Shown here: in pieces, positions 29,363-42,815 of the stretch
Layout: each line of letters opens with the position of its first letter
Numbering within the stretch: position 1 is the first letter of the stretch
Assembly (NCBI RefSeq): GCF_016906535.1
Contig: NC_057375.1
Span: 1,984,001 to 2,048,000, forward strand
Length of the DNA stretch: 64,000 bases
Direction of reading: 5' to 3'
Source: Rhizoctonia solani
Taxonomy: Eukaryota; Basidiomycota; Agaricomycetes; Cantharellales; Ceratobasidiaceae
The notes under the pieces: model-generated
Databases searched by the model: none
Told to the model about the DNA's origin: nothing
Seen by the model: only the letters and a program-made list of their open reading frames with translations
Translations under genes and position numbers: made by a program

Positions 29363-29849
29363 AGTGGGGTTGAGTAGTTAAAAATGTAAAAGGGGATTGT
29401 CGGGCTAGGCGTATGGTAAGGTATGAATGGGGTGTCAAGCGTCCAGCCCAGTTCGCTGGACTACTTATATATTTAGTCCGGCTCATGTACTCGCCCGTGG
29501 CCGAGTGTTACTAAGTAAACACTCATAAGGTGACTGTGTCAGCTTCACTCAGTCATTCGATCCTGGTTTCCCCGCGGGAGATTACGAAGCAACTCGAAAC
29601 GTCCGCACTCGTCCCCCCAACTATTGAAGCGGCGTTCACCGCGAACATTGATTAATGATAGTATCACCATTCATTCACTCAGAAACAGGAACGATAGATA
29701 AGATGCAGTATGCGGTCGAAACTTATAAGTATAGAGAAAATATTTTCCCCACTGTCACGGGATTATCACGTACTGGTTCCGCTGCGAATTACAAAAAAAA
29801 AATACAAAAAACGCTCGAATTCGCATATTGCCTAATCAAACACAGAGCC
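29363..29849. other. Intergenic spacer between the tandem oxidoreductases
   Basis: 487 bp. It holds the promoter of the left gene, and AT-rich sequence after the stop of the right one (ttacaaaaaaaaaatacaaaa near 29790). No other feature was seen. Confidence 0.4.
29461..29476 (-). promoter_or_regulatory. TATA-like box of the 27665-29362 gene
   Basis: On the minus strand the sequence reads aaatatataagtag about 100 bp before the start codon at 29362. This is a normal distance for a fungal TATA element. Confidence 0.4.
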
Positions 29850-31548
<1,699 letters not shown>

Positions 31549-32234
31549 AACTAATCAAAGTTCTAGTAACCAGCGAGTGAGGCAATCAAGGATGAGATAG
31601 ATGAACAGTCATAAAGAACGATCGATTCATCTATCTATACTTTGTTGACTTCCAACCCATGGCGGATTTTTACCGGTCCCAAGCCCGGTTAATTATCGCA
31701 TATTAGGTTACCTTCCATGCACATCAGCTTCCTATCACGAAGTTTACCATTATAGCAACATTCAAGTCCAGGTTGGTTTTTTAAAGCAAGGGTTAGATTC
31801 TAAGTATTTCCGAAGGCATCAACCATGGAAATTTCAGGCTGCTGGTGCTCAAGGCGTCAAGAGAACGTGACAAGGTGTGATAGAACATATACGTCACCAA
31901 ATCAAAATGGGGTAAGCTGAAACTCAGACGTGTTATCGAAACGTCAATGTTCATGGTAATTGCCCGGAATCCAGCGTTCTGAGAACTACTTAGTAAGATC
32001 AATAAAATTTAATCTATTGTGATATATGGAAAGCTCATTCAGCGTAAAATCGATAAAAGGAGTGTGGGAATAGATACTAGAATATACATGTATGCGCCCA
32101 AAACACCGAGGAAAAGCCATAATAAAGGGCTTCAGTGCAGACCCAATCTGTCCATGGAAGTCCAAATAGAATAACGAGGTATCAACATGAAAGACCGAAA
32201 AGAAAGAAACCGAGAATCCGTGGCGCCATTGCCG
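31549..32234. other. Intergenic
   Basis: About 690 bp of AT-rich sequence between the stop-containing oxidoreductase and the glyoxal oxidase, both on the minus strand. No element was recognised. Confidence 0.35.
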
Positions 32235-34801
32235 TTAAGCTAGCGATATAGCGAGGGCCAGTCCAAACACCCCATGTAAAACGATATTGAGGCCTGATCG
32301 TATGGCACTATTACTGTTGTTGTTACCCGAGCCGGATGAGCTGTTCCCTCCAGGTGAGTTCTGAGATGCAATTTGGCTCTGTGGGAGTGATGCCGCAGCT
32401 TGAGTGGGTTGGGTCTCGATCTTACCCGAGCCGACCATAATCGTTTGACCGATGGAAGGCACACCGTCAACGACTACGAAGATGAGTGCTGGGCCGGGAG
32501 GGAAGACTGCAGGATTAGGCGGAAGCTGTGAGACATGAAGTACACCCGAATTATCTTCGTTTCCGGTATAAGCAGAGTCAAGTTGGATGTATCGTTGGCC
32601 CATGTTCTAGTATTTGATGGTAAGATTCTAGGCAAGTAACAACAACAAAATTGGAACTTACCAGAGCGTGAGTCGAGAACCCAGGACGGATGATAACAAC
32701 CTTGGCTTTTGCGATATTCGAAGCATCTCCGCTCAGGTCTTCCGAAGAAAGCGTTACATTGAAATAACCTCCTCCGTAGGAGAGTTGACTAAGAAGACCA
32801 ACAGGTTCGGGGCGACGCTTTGAATAATACATAGGGTAGAAACGCTCAACGCGATACCTTTGATAAATAATTAGCAAACGATAATTTACTAGTCATGTGA
32901 AGACTTACTCGGTCGGATACTTGACATTGGAACCAACATTGTAATCCGCGTTCGGGTTCGACCCACTCACGAAAACAGAACCGTCGGGTAGAATAGTCGC
33001 ACCGGAATGGTACATGCGGGCGACAGTGCTATCGCTCAAACCTTCACGAGACCAACGAGATCCAGCGGGAGCATCCGGGTTGTAGATGATGGGCCTGTAG
33101 ATAGGCTGGTCTGCGTAGGATTGGCCGATTGCCCAGCTAACGTTTCCGTACCCCGCGACGCCAAGGTTTGCGCTGGAAAATAACAAGGTTTTAGTTGGAG
33201 GAGCTTAAAACATCACACCATCTCGGGCTTACCCATTGACCATGAAAATTTCACCGGTGGGCAGCAAGATCATACTACCAAGGGTTCTACGTGGATGCAT
33301 ACATTTTACGACTAATCTCAGAGATTCATGAGCGTAGACTTACCGGCCTTCAGGGAGCGAGTCGTCATTTTCCCATTCTCCTGAAACATCAGGGGACATC
33401 TTGACACATGATGAATCGGCTGGGTACGCGGCGATAGCCCAAGTCTCAGTCCATTGATCGGGCTGCAGATCGGAACCACCACAGAACCTTGACGACATGA
33501 TAAGCATACACTAAGTCAGCCAGAGTGAGGTGCTCCTTACATGATAGTAGCGGTGTAATTGTTCTTCGGAGTCAAGGGGAGCATAACTGTACCTCCACTG
33601 GCGGGGTATGTCCGAACACTGTAACTCATATTAGCATCAGAAGTAATGGTTGACCAAGATCTGCATACGCATGTGGAATATCATCCAAGAAGTACTCCTT
33701 GTTGGCCTTGTAGTCGAATACCTCAGTCTTCCAGTTTGATTGAATAAACAAGTTGCCGCTGGGCAAGAGCCAGGTCAGAGGGTAAAGATTGGCCGGGAGT
33801 GTTGTGGTAAGGATGTTCAACCCGATGGGATCACCTCGAGAAGGAAAGAATTCATAAGTTGGGTTGTTCTGAAAGCATGCAATGATCAGCTGAAAATTCC
33901 GATCCATCGTCGGCGATATGCTCACCTGCCCTTGGCTGTTCACGAAACCACCCCATAGATTTCCTCCGATGATCATTAAACTTCCATCCTCGAGGTTTTC
34001 AAGGGTGGGGTACCAACGGCGAGTTGACATGAACATCTCTCGCCAATTACATTTCTTGTCGTCGCATGGATCGAGCAACCGAATACTGATCGGCCATGTC
34101 AAAACTCAGATCCAAGACAAAATTCAAGGACCCAAACACTCACGCTTTGCCTCCATCTACAGTATAATACGGACCATCCTTACCGTCCTGGCTGGCAGCG
34201 GTAAGTCCACCCCAAGTAACGGCTACCAAACCAATACACAAGTCAGATTCCAGGAACTGAATAGGGTAGTCGATGCGGCAATCGAAATCCGCCTTGGGAC
34301 GGACACTGAAATCCGCCTATTTCCAAGACGGGGAATCTGGGACCGCATTGTGGTGTGTACGTACCTTGGTTGCCGCCTACGTTCAGCCAAGTGCCGTTCC
34401 CCAACACACCTCCACCGGCGCAGAATGAGTTTGTGACGACGTCCATGGAACGAATTGTGTTGGTATTGATGTCGTATTCGGTGGCCCATGCTGGATGCTC
34501 AGGGTTTCCTACCTAGGCAAAGAAATAGGCTGTAAGTCATAAGCCAACGGACAGGTCGGTGTATTCATGCCTTTGAGGGGTTGTTTTCAGTCTTGTCAAC
34601 GATATAGACGCGGTTGTCGGTTCCCAAGAAAAGTTGCATCGCAGAGACACCGCTGTCCCCTACCACTTCAAATGTTCCGGGCTTCCCAGATTTGGTTGGC
34701 TGACCAGGTTTGGGCAAGACCTTGGGTGCGGCAGCAGCACCTGTCACAAGGAATGTCGCGAGTGCGACGAAACGCACGGCTGATCTCCTTGACGAGGACA
34801 T
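32235..34801 (-). CDS. Glyoxal oxidase (AA5_1 copper radical oxidase), GPI-type
   Basis: Eleven exons sum to 1926 nt, 641 residues. It is a secreted copper-radical enzyme that oxidises small aldehydes to acids and releases H2O2, feeding peroxidases in wood and litter decay. A signal peptide (FVALATFLVTGAAAA, residues ~10-25) is followed by the beta-propeller and a C-terminal Ig-like DUF1929 domain. Active-site residues are recognisable: the Cys of NSFCAGGG that forms the Cys-Tyr cofactor, the Tyr of STRRWYPTL, Tyr-His of ARMYHSGA, and the His of FSTHALNMGQR. The end has a Ser/Gly/Asn-rich stretch (~600-620) and a hydrophobic tail, a GPI-anchor signal. The first intron (34570-34513) appears to use a GC donor. 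Introns after that are GT-AG. Confidence 0.92.
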
Positions 34802-36322
34802 AATAGCAAGAAGAATTACAAGACCACACAGAGGTATAATGAGCGAGAGTTCAGGAGAAAGCAAGCGAGATGCAGGGCTGTCCCAGCAACGAGCGCTCCT
34901 TTTATAAACAAACTGAGCAGAACCGGAGACACGCGGGCAGCGAATCAAAACCGAGAGCGCTCATTCGTATAGCCTCGACCTCGGGAGTGGTTCCATCTCC
35001 AAATAATGCCAAGTGTCCGAGAATCCCCGAGCTTGCACGGGCTGATGGTGGTCGTGTAGGGACCATGGAGGGAAATTTCGTATTCGAATGTCGCCGCCGG
35101 TCCACGCTTCAAGAACCCTGATCGCCCTGGCATCTTACCGCCGGCACACGCTGAAATGGGCTGGGCCATGACGTTTGAGGAGCAAAACAGAAACTTTGCA
35201 TGCCTTCCATGCTGAAGGGTACCAATACATTGCCGGCAAAAGTTCCCAATGTCTTATTCAATGTCAACACTATCGTCACGCTCCAATGACCCTGGTCGGC
35301 TATCATTCAACTTTCACTCGACCAACAGAGATTGCATTGATCAGGCACGATCTTGGTAAAATACATGGATATATGGAAAGTTGGTTTATCATCATGTATG
35401 TAACAAGTTTATTACAAGCAGTGAGTAGCCAAACACAAGTACTCAAGTTGACCTTAAATTGATCTTCGGAAGACCAAGTGCTACGATGACACAGTACGAT
35501 TGGGCTACATGCGGCAGCCCATCTTTACACGACATTTTTTAACCAAAAGTGATCTATGTACATTTTAAAATGTAAAGTCATTAACTACGTAAAATGGCAA
35601 TACCAACATCTTTCCTAATAGGCTGCTCACGGACATGAATTAAATTGTGGCTGGTCGACCTGGTTGGCCTCTCCCCTTTACCCCACACTCGAGCCCGCTC
35701 CCCTCACCGAAGGCTGACGGTCAGATTTCCACAAGAGCCACTGATCGCACTGACATCTTACCTCCGGTACAGGACAAGTCAAGGAAAGAAACGCAGTGCT
35801 TCCGACCCGATCATTTAAACGGAAGTAAAATCGTTCCGTGAAACTATATTTAGCCGCCTCTCTGGATATTCCTTGTCTTTTCACCTAGCGACGGTGCCTG
35901 TCCGAGTTGGTTGAAAGACAACCGTTATGAAGGGATGAAGGGGATTGCAAATTATGGTATCAGAGGCGATCATTGATCGTTAGGATTAGCCCGCGTTGTG
36001 TGCAGAGAAAGTTTAACCAACAGTTTCTAAAACGGTGCTGAAAGTCAAAGGTCTCCCAACGGTTGCTCCATACCTGTAGCTCAATATAAGAATGGAATCG
36101 AGTTGAGGCGCCACTCGGCATATCACCCGTTTATTTCATGTACTGGAAACCGATTCTGCTCAATTTAATCTTTTGACTTTATTCCGAGGCACGTTCTAAT
36201 TGTCGGAATTTACGGGATAAAAACCCACGTGACGCTTTCACCCAAGGTGGCGGAGCATCAATCGGACAAGGGTCAAGGCGTTGTCACCTCCACCACATTC
36301 GTGCTGTGTTCCCCACAAGGCA
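34802..36322. other. Divergent intergenic region, glyoxal oxidase / AIG1-like GTPase
   Basis: About 1.5 kb between divergent genes. Two stretches (35107-35150 and 35738-35780) share a ctgatcgc-ctg-catcttac-ccgg motif, hinting at an old promoter duplication. The sequence ccacgtgacgctttcaccc (36225) carries an E-box-like cacgtg. No gene was recognised. Confidence 0.4.
34898..34910 (-). promoter_or_regulatory. TATA box of the glyoxal oxidase gene
   Basis: On the minus strand tgtttataaaagg lies about 100 bp upstream of the start codon at 34801, a close match to the TATA consensus. Confidence 0.5.
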
Positions 36323-37484
36323 ATGCTAATACCATCACAAACCCCACTTTGCGATGAGCTTGACGAAACAAACCTGAAGACAGTATTGTAAGTTAATTTA
36401 GTAGTTACAAACAAAACAACCGGCCTTGATGCTTATGCAAGTATAACGGACGATCTTGATGTAAAGGGTATGTGGTGCATCGGGTTCTGGAAAATCCAGG
36501 GTATGTAGCTTTACCTGCCCGAATAGAGGTCATAAAATCACTATCAATCACGATGGTTGCTGTCTGAGTCTAGTTTATCAATACCGCCACGGGTAGCAAC
36601 CTGGTTATCGGGCACGGCATTGACTCGGAGACCGATCAAGTCATCGACAAGGGCATCCCTCTTTTAAAATACGGCGATAATTACGTTCAGCTTGTCGACA
36701 CACCCGGCTTTCAGGACACGCGCGATGGGGATGAAGTACCCGTATTCAAGAATATCACAGAATGGCTTGCTGCTCGGTCAGTCCTGGGTTTATCGGCAAT
36801 GCTATACACTGTACTTCAATCGACTGAAATTGGTATCCCAGATATGCTGGAAACTTAAGAATCGTCGGATTTATATATTTAAGATCCATTCAAGAATCAA
36901 AAGTCTTACGCGCAGAAACACGACTGATTCAGATGTTTAAGGACTTGTGTGGGGAGGACTGCCTCGATCGCGTCTTGCTGGTTACAAACAGGTGGCAACA
37001 AGACTCGGACGAAGAGGAAGAGCGACGGGAACGAGAGATAGTTACCGATATCAGGCGGTTTGGCTCTACTGGGACAAAGCACATCCAGGTTCGAAGGCTT
37101 CGGAACAAGTATGGGACCCAGGACGCGCAGCAAATTGTAGGACTCTTTGCGACACGCGACCCAGTTACCCTCCAAGTTCAACGTGAAATCGTGGACAATG
37201 GGGTGGCGTTCAATGAAACTACTGCTGGAGCACACATCGAGGCGGATTTGCGGGTTAGGATCGAACAGATGGTTGGTGTAAGTTGAGTTGAAACAGCCTA
37301 CGATCGTTTTAGTCTACTAAAACTAGTCTAGAATAATGTGAATCCGCAACCCAATCTAAGTTATGCCCGACAACAATACGAGTCACTTAAAAGCAAACCA
37401 TCTGCTTTTCGTGTCATGGCAGGAATAATACTAACCGGCATTGCGTTTTTTGCCGTAGGAGTCATTGACGGTCTTATATTTTAA
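36323..37484 (+). CDS. AIG1/IMAP-like P-loop GTPase with C-terminal membrane anchor
   Basis: Five exons (36323-36387, 36467-36500, 36574-36776, 36842-37277, 37332-37484) total 891 nt, 296 residues. The P-loop reads GASGSGKSRF and is split by an intron inside the loop; switch II reads LVDTPGFQDT, and the G4-like position is VLLVTNRW, as in AIG1-type septin-related GTPases. A charged Glu/Arg-rich helix (~160-175) follows. The last 25 residues (GIILTGIAFFAVGVIDGLIF) form one membrane helix. This family is amplified in Agaricomycetes; animal and plant relatives act at membranes in immunity and cell survival. Splice choices were set by phase and by the conserved GTPase order. The role in fungi is unknown. 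Confidence 0.82.
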
Positions 37485-37704
37485 CCACAAAACTTTGCTC
37501 TAGTTTTCTTGTATAATAACATGGACACTGAATCCTATCGTTTTCCTGCACTTACTCGCTTCTCTTTCCCGCCGTCCTACGGCCAAGAAACTTTGATCGA
37601 CCTGAAATACGTCAACCTCTGGTACATCAAAGAAAAGAAAGGACGATTGAATTCATAATTGAGATAGACACTAGAGAAGCATACAACATCAAAACACACT
37701 ACCA

Positions 37705-39763
37705 TTACACATCCCCCGACCGTCCGCCCACGCTCTTTACAGGCCTCATAATCTCATGCTCTGTCAACCGTCTCAATCTAGTGGCCCGTAACTTGCGCTG
37801 ATGCTCGGCCTCAGGATCCACGAGATCCACGCCGCTCATACTAACGGGTGTACCGACTCGAGAAACCGCCTGGGGGGACTCGACACCCGACGACAAAGGA
37901 CCGCGAACTCCCAGCGGAGAACAATCGCGCAAGGGAGAAGGTCCTCTATGCCTCAGCTGCGGACCAGACCCGCGTTGTCTCAGCGGGCCTGGAGATCCAT
38001 CTCTAGTAGTAGCTGAAATGGGGGACAACGTTTGACTCGCGTTTACGTTCATGTTGGTGGTTGCGGTCTCCAGGGCTAGTGTTATCGTTTTTTCAGAGTC
38101 TGGAAGGTCATCGCGTAGCTGAGGTCTCTGGGGCTTGGGCTCGAGGAGCTCGGACTTTTGTACCAATCAATACGAATGAATATCAATTTGGGACGAGTGG
38201 GGCTTACATTTCGAGCGTTCCACTTTCGCACAGCCTTGCGTATGGATTGATAACCAGAATAAACAAGTAATTGACCAGGTGGTGAGTGCCAAGCGTGAAT
38301 GGGGTCCTGGTTTAGATATGGATATTACAAGTAAGCGCTGAATCGAGTGTTCCGGGACAAGACAACTTGCCATATTTGCACCCTCAGCCCTCGGAAGTCC
38401 TTATCGTCAAATTGTCGTATGTCGAATAAAAGGGAGTAAAGCGGAGACCGGACAGTTGCGGATACGTAATACAGCTACAGTACAATCCCGTTAGAGTACA
38501 AGTCTTTCCGAGAGGAGAGGGTTTGGCTTGAAGCTTACGATAAACAATCCCAATGCTAGGGATGGAACCACTGGATATTCGATTAATCGACTGATTGTGG
38601 GTGGAAATTGTAAAGAGACATACCGCATACAGCTACCGTACTCTCGTTCCACATCAGAACTAGCAACCCAGCAAAGAATAAAAAAATGGATAAATGCATG
38701 AAGAGTGATCGAAATGCTGTCCTGATAAGACGATAGAGGAGCGAAAGGTCTCGGAGCTCTTGAGAGGTTGACCAAGTTAACCATTCACTGACTGTATGAA
38801 AGACAGTGGGTATGAGACAAAAGGTGTGCGTTGTGTGAAAACATACCCAGCATCTATTGGATTAAACCAAAGGGGAAGACTGAAACATTAGCTGATATGT
38901 AATGAGGTGGATTCAGTCACATACACAAAGTGTGGCAGTTGCCAAGCTACAAGATATATGAATATCATCATGAAAGAGTGATTTACGTTGATATCCTACC
39001 TCAAGAGCAAACTCAAGAACCACAGTCCATTCACAACGCGCATATGCAAAGTCTCGACATTACTATACGTCTCCGACATGAACGTTGCAACGATAGCTGA
39101 AACAAGTGTCGCCTATACCACATTCAGTCGGATCTCATCGTTGGGCGGCAAAAAAAAGAAGGAAGAACTTACAGATATGGCCATATTCGAACAATTCAGT
39201 CTCGATGCCTTTCCACATCAGACCCGTTCTTCAAAAGTCCTTCTTTTGATCATGGAGGGAAGGGAAACCCGTACCCACCTCGGTCATAAAATTATCCATG
39301 TCTTCCATTCCCATCTGCGAATCCTTGCCTCTCAGCAATCCGAAAAACAAGTTCTCGAGGTTGATGCTACTCACTCTCAGCATTGCTTCGGTTAGTCTAC
39401 CGGCGTGCATATCAGTATCGTCACAATCCGGCCAGCCGTCCTTCATCAATCGGGACCTTGCTTCCGCCATAACTCTCTGCTTAGGCGAGTGGTCCTTTTG
39501 CCACCCGCGAGAAGGATCGGTACACCGGGAGCGAGGATAGAAGCTTGTGCGGATGCGGGGGTTTGTAGGTTCAAATCGGACATGCTCGGAATGTGTTGTT
39601 TGGCGGGTACTACCGGTAGCTGAGAGATTACGTGCGCGAGTGTACGTTGTAGAGATGCCGTGGACTCGAGGAGCGAGGATAATTGATCAGCTAGCCGGTC
39701 GTCCATGTCGTAAGGTATAGTTAATGGTTGTGGCGTTGATAGGACGAGAGGGGGAGCTGCCAA
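37705..39763 (-). CDS. Multi-pass membrane protein, tentative model
   Basis: The N-terminal exons are well supported: 39763-39524, 39479-39279, 39208-39173 and 39112-39000. Together they encode a soluble head (MAAPPLVLST..., DDRLADQLSSLL) and a first membrane helix (MAISATLVSAIVATFM). Further exons give LWFLSLLL, a segment WLTWSTSQELRDLSLLYRL with helix LSIFLFFAGLLVLMW, and a Ser/Pro/Arg-rich tail ending at 37705 with a basic LRATRLRRL motif. The architecture resembles an unnamed Agaricomycete family of four-helix membrane proteins. Two places do not join cleanly: near 38920 the phase is off by one, and near 38330 an in-frame TAA lies between two good coding stretches. The gene may be damaged, or the exon choice wrong. 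No function is known. Confidence 0.5.
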
Positions 39764-40444
39764 TATAAGCAGGCCCGAGTGGCCCGGGACGCCCGATCAT
39801 TGACCCAGATCAGGATAAGTGGGCTGGGAAGATGGTTCTACAGACACGTAGAGGGATCGCCAGGAGTATACGTATAAGGCTATGAAGGAAAGGAATAGTG
39901 GAGATGGTCCAGACAGAGCCTCAGTGACAGAGGTTGATTGGCTGGTTGGTGATGTGCAGTAGATTAATTCTGCCGTTCGAGGTTGGGAGCGATAGCTGAA
40001 TTAAATTGTTGGATAACTCGGCGAATTAATAAGATGCATTGAGAGGAATATAGTAGTAAATAGCAGAGAGGTAGTGTCAGTATCATAGCATACGCAGTAT
40101 CTCAGCGCTCCAATAAGAGTCTAGAAACGTACATGGGCGCATAGCTTGTGCCTGTCTGATCTGACTCGGCGTAGATCATATATTTAGCACAGCCAAGTCG
40201 AAGAAGCAGGCATTGATATAATTCAATAGTACCTCAGAACAGCCCTGAATATCGCCATATATAGCGACATAGGACTACTTCACCCATGAAGGATCAACAC
40301 TACTCATAATTTCCCGGAATGGAGAATTTGCACCGCCACCTCAGAGGAGCTGTACAGTACCACACCGCCACCGCTTCGGAAGCATTCCTACATCCGGATC
40401 AACAGTACACTCTTTGACTTCGGTACTATCAAAACTCTAGCGCA
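39764..40444. other. Divergent intergenic region upstream of the uL14 gene
   Basis: About 680 bp shared by a minus-strand membrane-protein gene and the plus-strand ribosomal protein gene. No clear TATA box; nothing else was recognised. Confidence 0.35.
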
Positions 40445-41113
40445 ATGTCCAAGGGTATGTGGTTATTGCGTCTGCCAAAAATGTCGCCAATTGACCTGGT
40501 TTCTTTCTTGCCATGCGTTCCAATCATCCATTCCCTCGAAATATCTGCCGGTTAAAAAACACCACATTATTACACCCATTGAATTTACACACTTGCAGCC
40601 CCCGCATCTGGTACCAAATTCCGCCTGACCCTCGGTCTGCCTGTCGGAGCAGTCCTCAACTGCGCAGACAACTCTGGGGCCAAGACGCTCTTCATTATCG
40701 AGCCTTATGGATTCGGAGCCCGCCTGAACAGGTTGCCAGATGCTGGTGTTGGTGACATGGTTGTTGCTTCCGTCAAGAAGGGAAAGCCCGAGTTGAGGAA
40801 GAAGAGTGAGTCGATAGAGCATTATCTTGTTGCGATTAATGGCTGAATTTTTGCCATAGCCATGCCTGCTGTCGTCGTCCGCCAACGCAAGGCCTGGCGC
40901 CGACGAGATGGTGTGTTCCTGTACTTTGAGGACAACGCCGGTGTCATCGTAAACCCCAAGGGAGAAATGAAGGGCTCTGCCATCACCGGACCTGTCGCAA
41001 AAGAATGCGTGAGTTTGTTATACCAACCATTTTGGGCAATATTTATTTAATATGATTTTACGCAGGCTGACCTCTGGCCGCGTATCGCCTCCAACGCAGG
41101 CACAGTGGTCTAA
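40445..41113 (+). CDS. RPL23: 60S ribosomal protein L23 (uL14)
   Basis: Four exons (40445-40454, 40599-40805, 40860-41008, 41066-41113) total 414 nt, exactly 137 residues, the length of yeast uL14. It sits at the 60S subunit interface near the GTPase-binding and eIF6 sites. Diagnostic runs are [62 protein letters not shown] and the C-terminal [12 protein letters not shown]. The 10-nt first coding exon followed by a 144-nt intron is typical of fungal ribosomal protein genes, where the first intron often carries regulatory elements. No defect was seen. Confidence 0.97.
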
Positions 41114-41677
41114 AATGTCATATGCTTTGCTCCGGTTTATTTGTTGTATTTCCATGCACTTGTTTCCTCCAGCCCTCGTATGAATATCATGCCCATACGC
41201 TTGAAGATGCCTGACCTTTACTTCATTCGACATATAATCTGGGACGAGATGGAGATAGTAGTAGGTGCTAGCTCAGGTGGCAAGGCTAAGACAATGCTGG
41301 TGTCCTTATCAACCCGCACCAGGCTCTCCGATTCTGTCGCTTTGACATTGTAGATAACCAGGGCGACTGAAGCCTATATTAGCTGCGGTGTGGTTTGAGT
41401 TACCTAAAGGAAGGAAAGATAAGGTCGAATATGGTTGACCTTGAAACTGGAGTTACTGTGAAGAGGGGGTTCGTGCCACACATACTACTGTTCAACGGGG
41501 CTTTTCGACCAAAGCCCACGGAAATATCGATCGACCAACGCCTCGACGGGTCAATTAATTAAATCAACTCGACAACTTGTTTATCCAATCAAATTAATCT
41601 AATCAAAATTCTTGATTTCGTAAGATTATATCGCGCTGCGGTTGTATATACACATTCGGATAGGTGGGGTCGTTGGC
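41114..41677. other. Convergent intergenic region
   Basis: 564 bp between the 3' ends of RPL23 and the V-ATPase gene. AT-rich tracts (ttaattaaatcaac near 41555, aatctaatcaaaattc near 41597) are likely polyadenylation regions. No gene was seen. Confidence 0.4.
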
Positions 41678-42815
41678 CTAAGAGTAGAACTTGCGGTTCT
41701 CGTTCTTGCCAAAGAGGTCCGTGCGAATCTCGGGGAGCATCTAAATAATGAGGCATCAATGAACTGAGCATGACGCTGGATTCAAAAGTGGCTGGGGAGG
41801 AGAGAAGAGATAACTCGCAATCAACGGAAACGAGATAAAGATGACTGTTGGGCAAGAGAAGGCGACAAAACGATAAAATGACGTACGCGATCTTCCAAAA
41901 GTCTCAACCTTTCATCCAAAGTGTTGTCAATCGTAATGCGTCGGTTACCGCTGACAAGCCTCACACCACCCGCACTGGATAAACAAACGTCCCAATCAGC
42001 CATTGAGCCCCAATTTGGATAGTCGCCTATCTATATATAGGCTGGTGGCTCTTGCTCACCTGTTCTCGGGAAGGGTATCTTCAACCTTAACTTCCACATC
42101 CCGTCCACTGATCTCCTTATACTCAGCTTGCGCAGCCTGCACAGCTTTCTCTACTAGTCCAACATCCTTCGGACGCGCTGAAACGGTTGCAGAAGGCTCC
42201 AAGAGTGAAAGGAGACCCTACGCCACCACTCTATCAATCACAAGCGTTAACCTAGTCAGCTGTAAGCAACATACCTGAACAATGATGCTCTTCAACAAAT
42301 CCTCGTACTTTTGCTCGTCCTTGGAGAGCTCGAGGAGCTGATTGCGTGCGTTTGTAAAGAGCTCAGAGAGATGCTGTTCTCGCGCGTGGAGAAGCTTGAG
42401 ACGAGACTTGTTCGTTTGCGTCGACTGGGCACTTTAACCGAGTTCAATCAAAGTTACGAGTCCAGATTAGAGGAGAAACGTACATCTTGACCGCCGTCTC
42501 GGCCTGTTTCCTCTTCTTTGCGTATTCGGCGTCGATCGCGAGGGTTTCTGCACGTACGATCTTGGCCTACCAATTTACCCACTATCAATATCCCATTTCA
42601 GACGGAGTTATACTTGAATCACTTTTCAATGTTAAAGTCCTCATCAGCCTTGACCTTGATCTCTCGTGCCTTTTCCATGGCTTCCTGACGAATGAACGCG
42701 ACCTAACCACCGGATCCAGGTTAACTGACATCTTTCTCTTCGCTTGGGAGCACATATGAGTTACCATCTTGTTCAACTCGCTCGCGACTTCTTCATCGTT
42801 CATGGGTCGTGACAT
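41678..42815 (-). CDS. VMA4: V-type H+-ATPase subunit E
   Basis: Subunit E forms the peripheral stalk of the vacuolar proton pump together with subunit G. Seven exons: 42815-42765, 42702-42623, 42566-42484, 42431-42275, 42217-42060, 41974-41887, 41740-41678. The product starts with a MNDEEVASELNKM helix and runs through EKAREIKVKADEDFNIEKAK, LHAREQHL, DVEVKVEDTLPENSAGGV and the end RTDLFGKNENRKFYS, all diagnostic. The exon 2/3 junction (42623/42566) is off by one base: the donor site seems to have lost a G, leaving ...attgaaaagtgattc. With that base the gene encodes 226 residues. Because the gene is essential, an assembly error is the likely cause. Confidence 0.92.
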
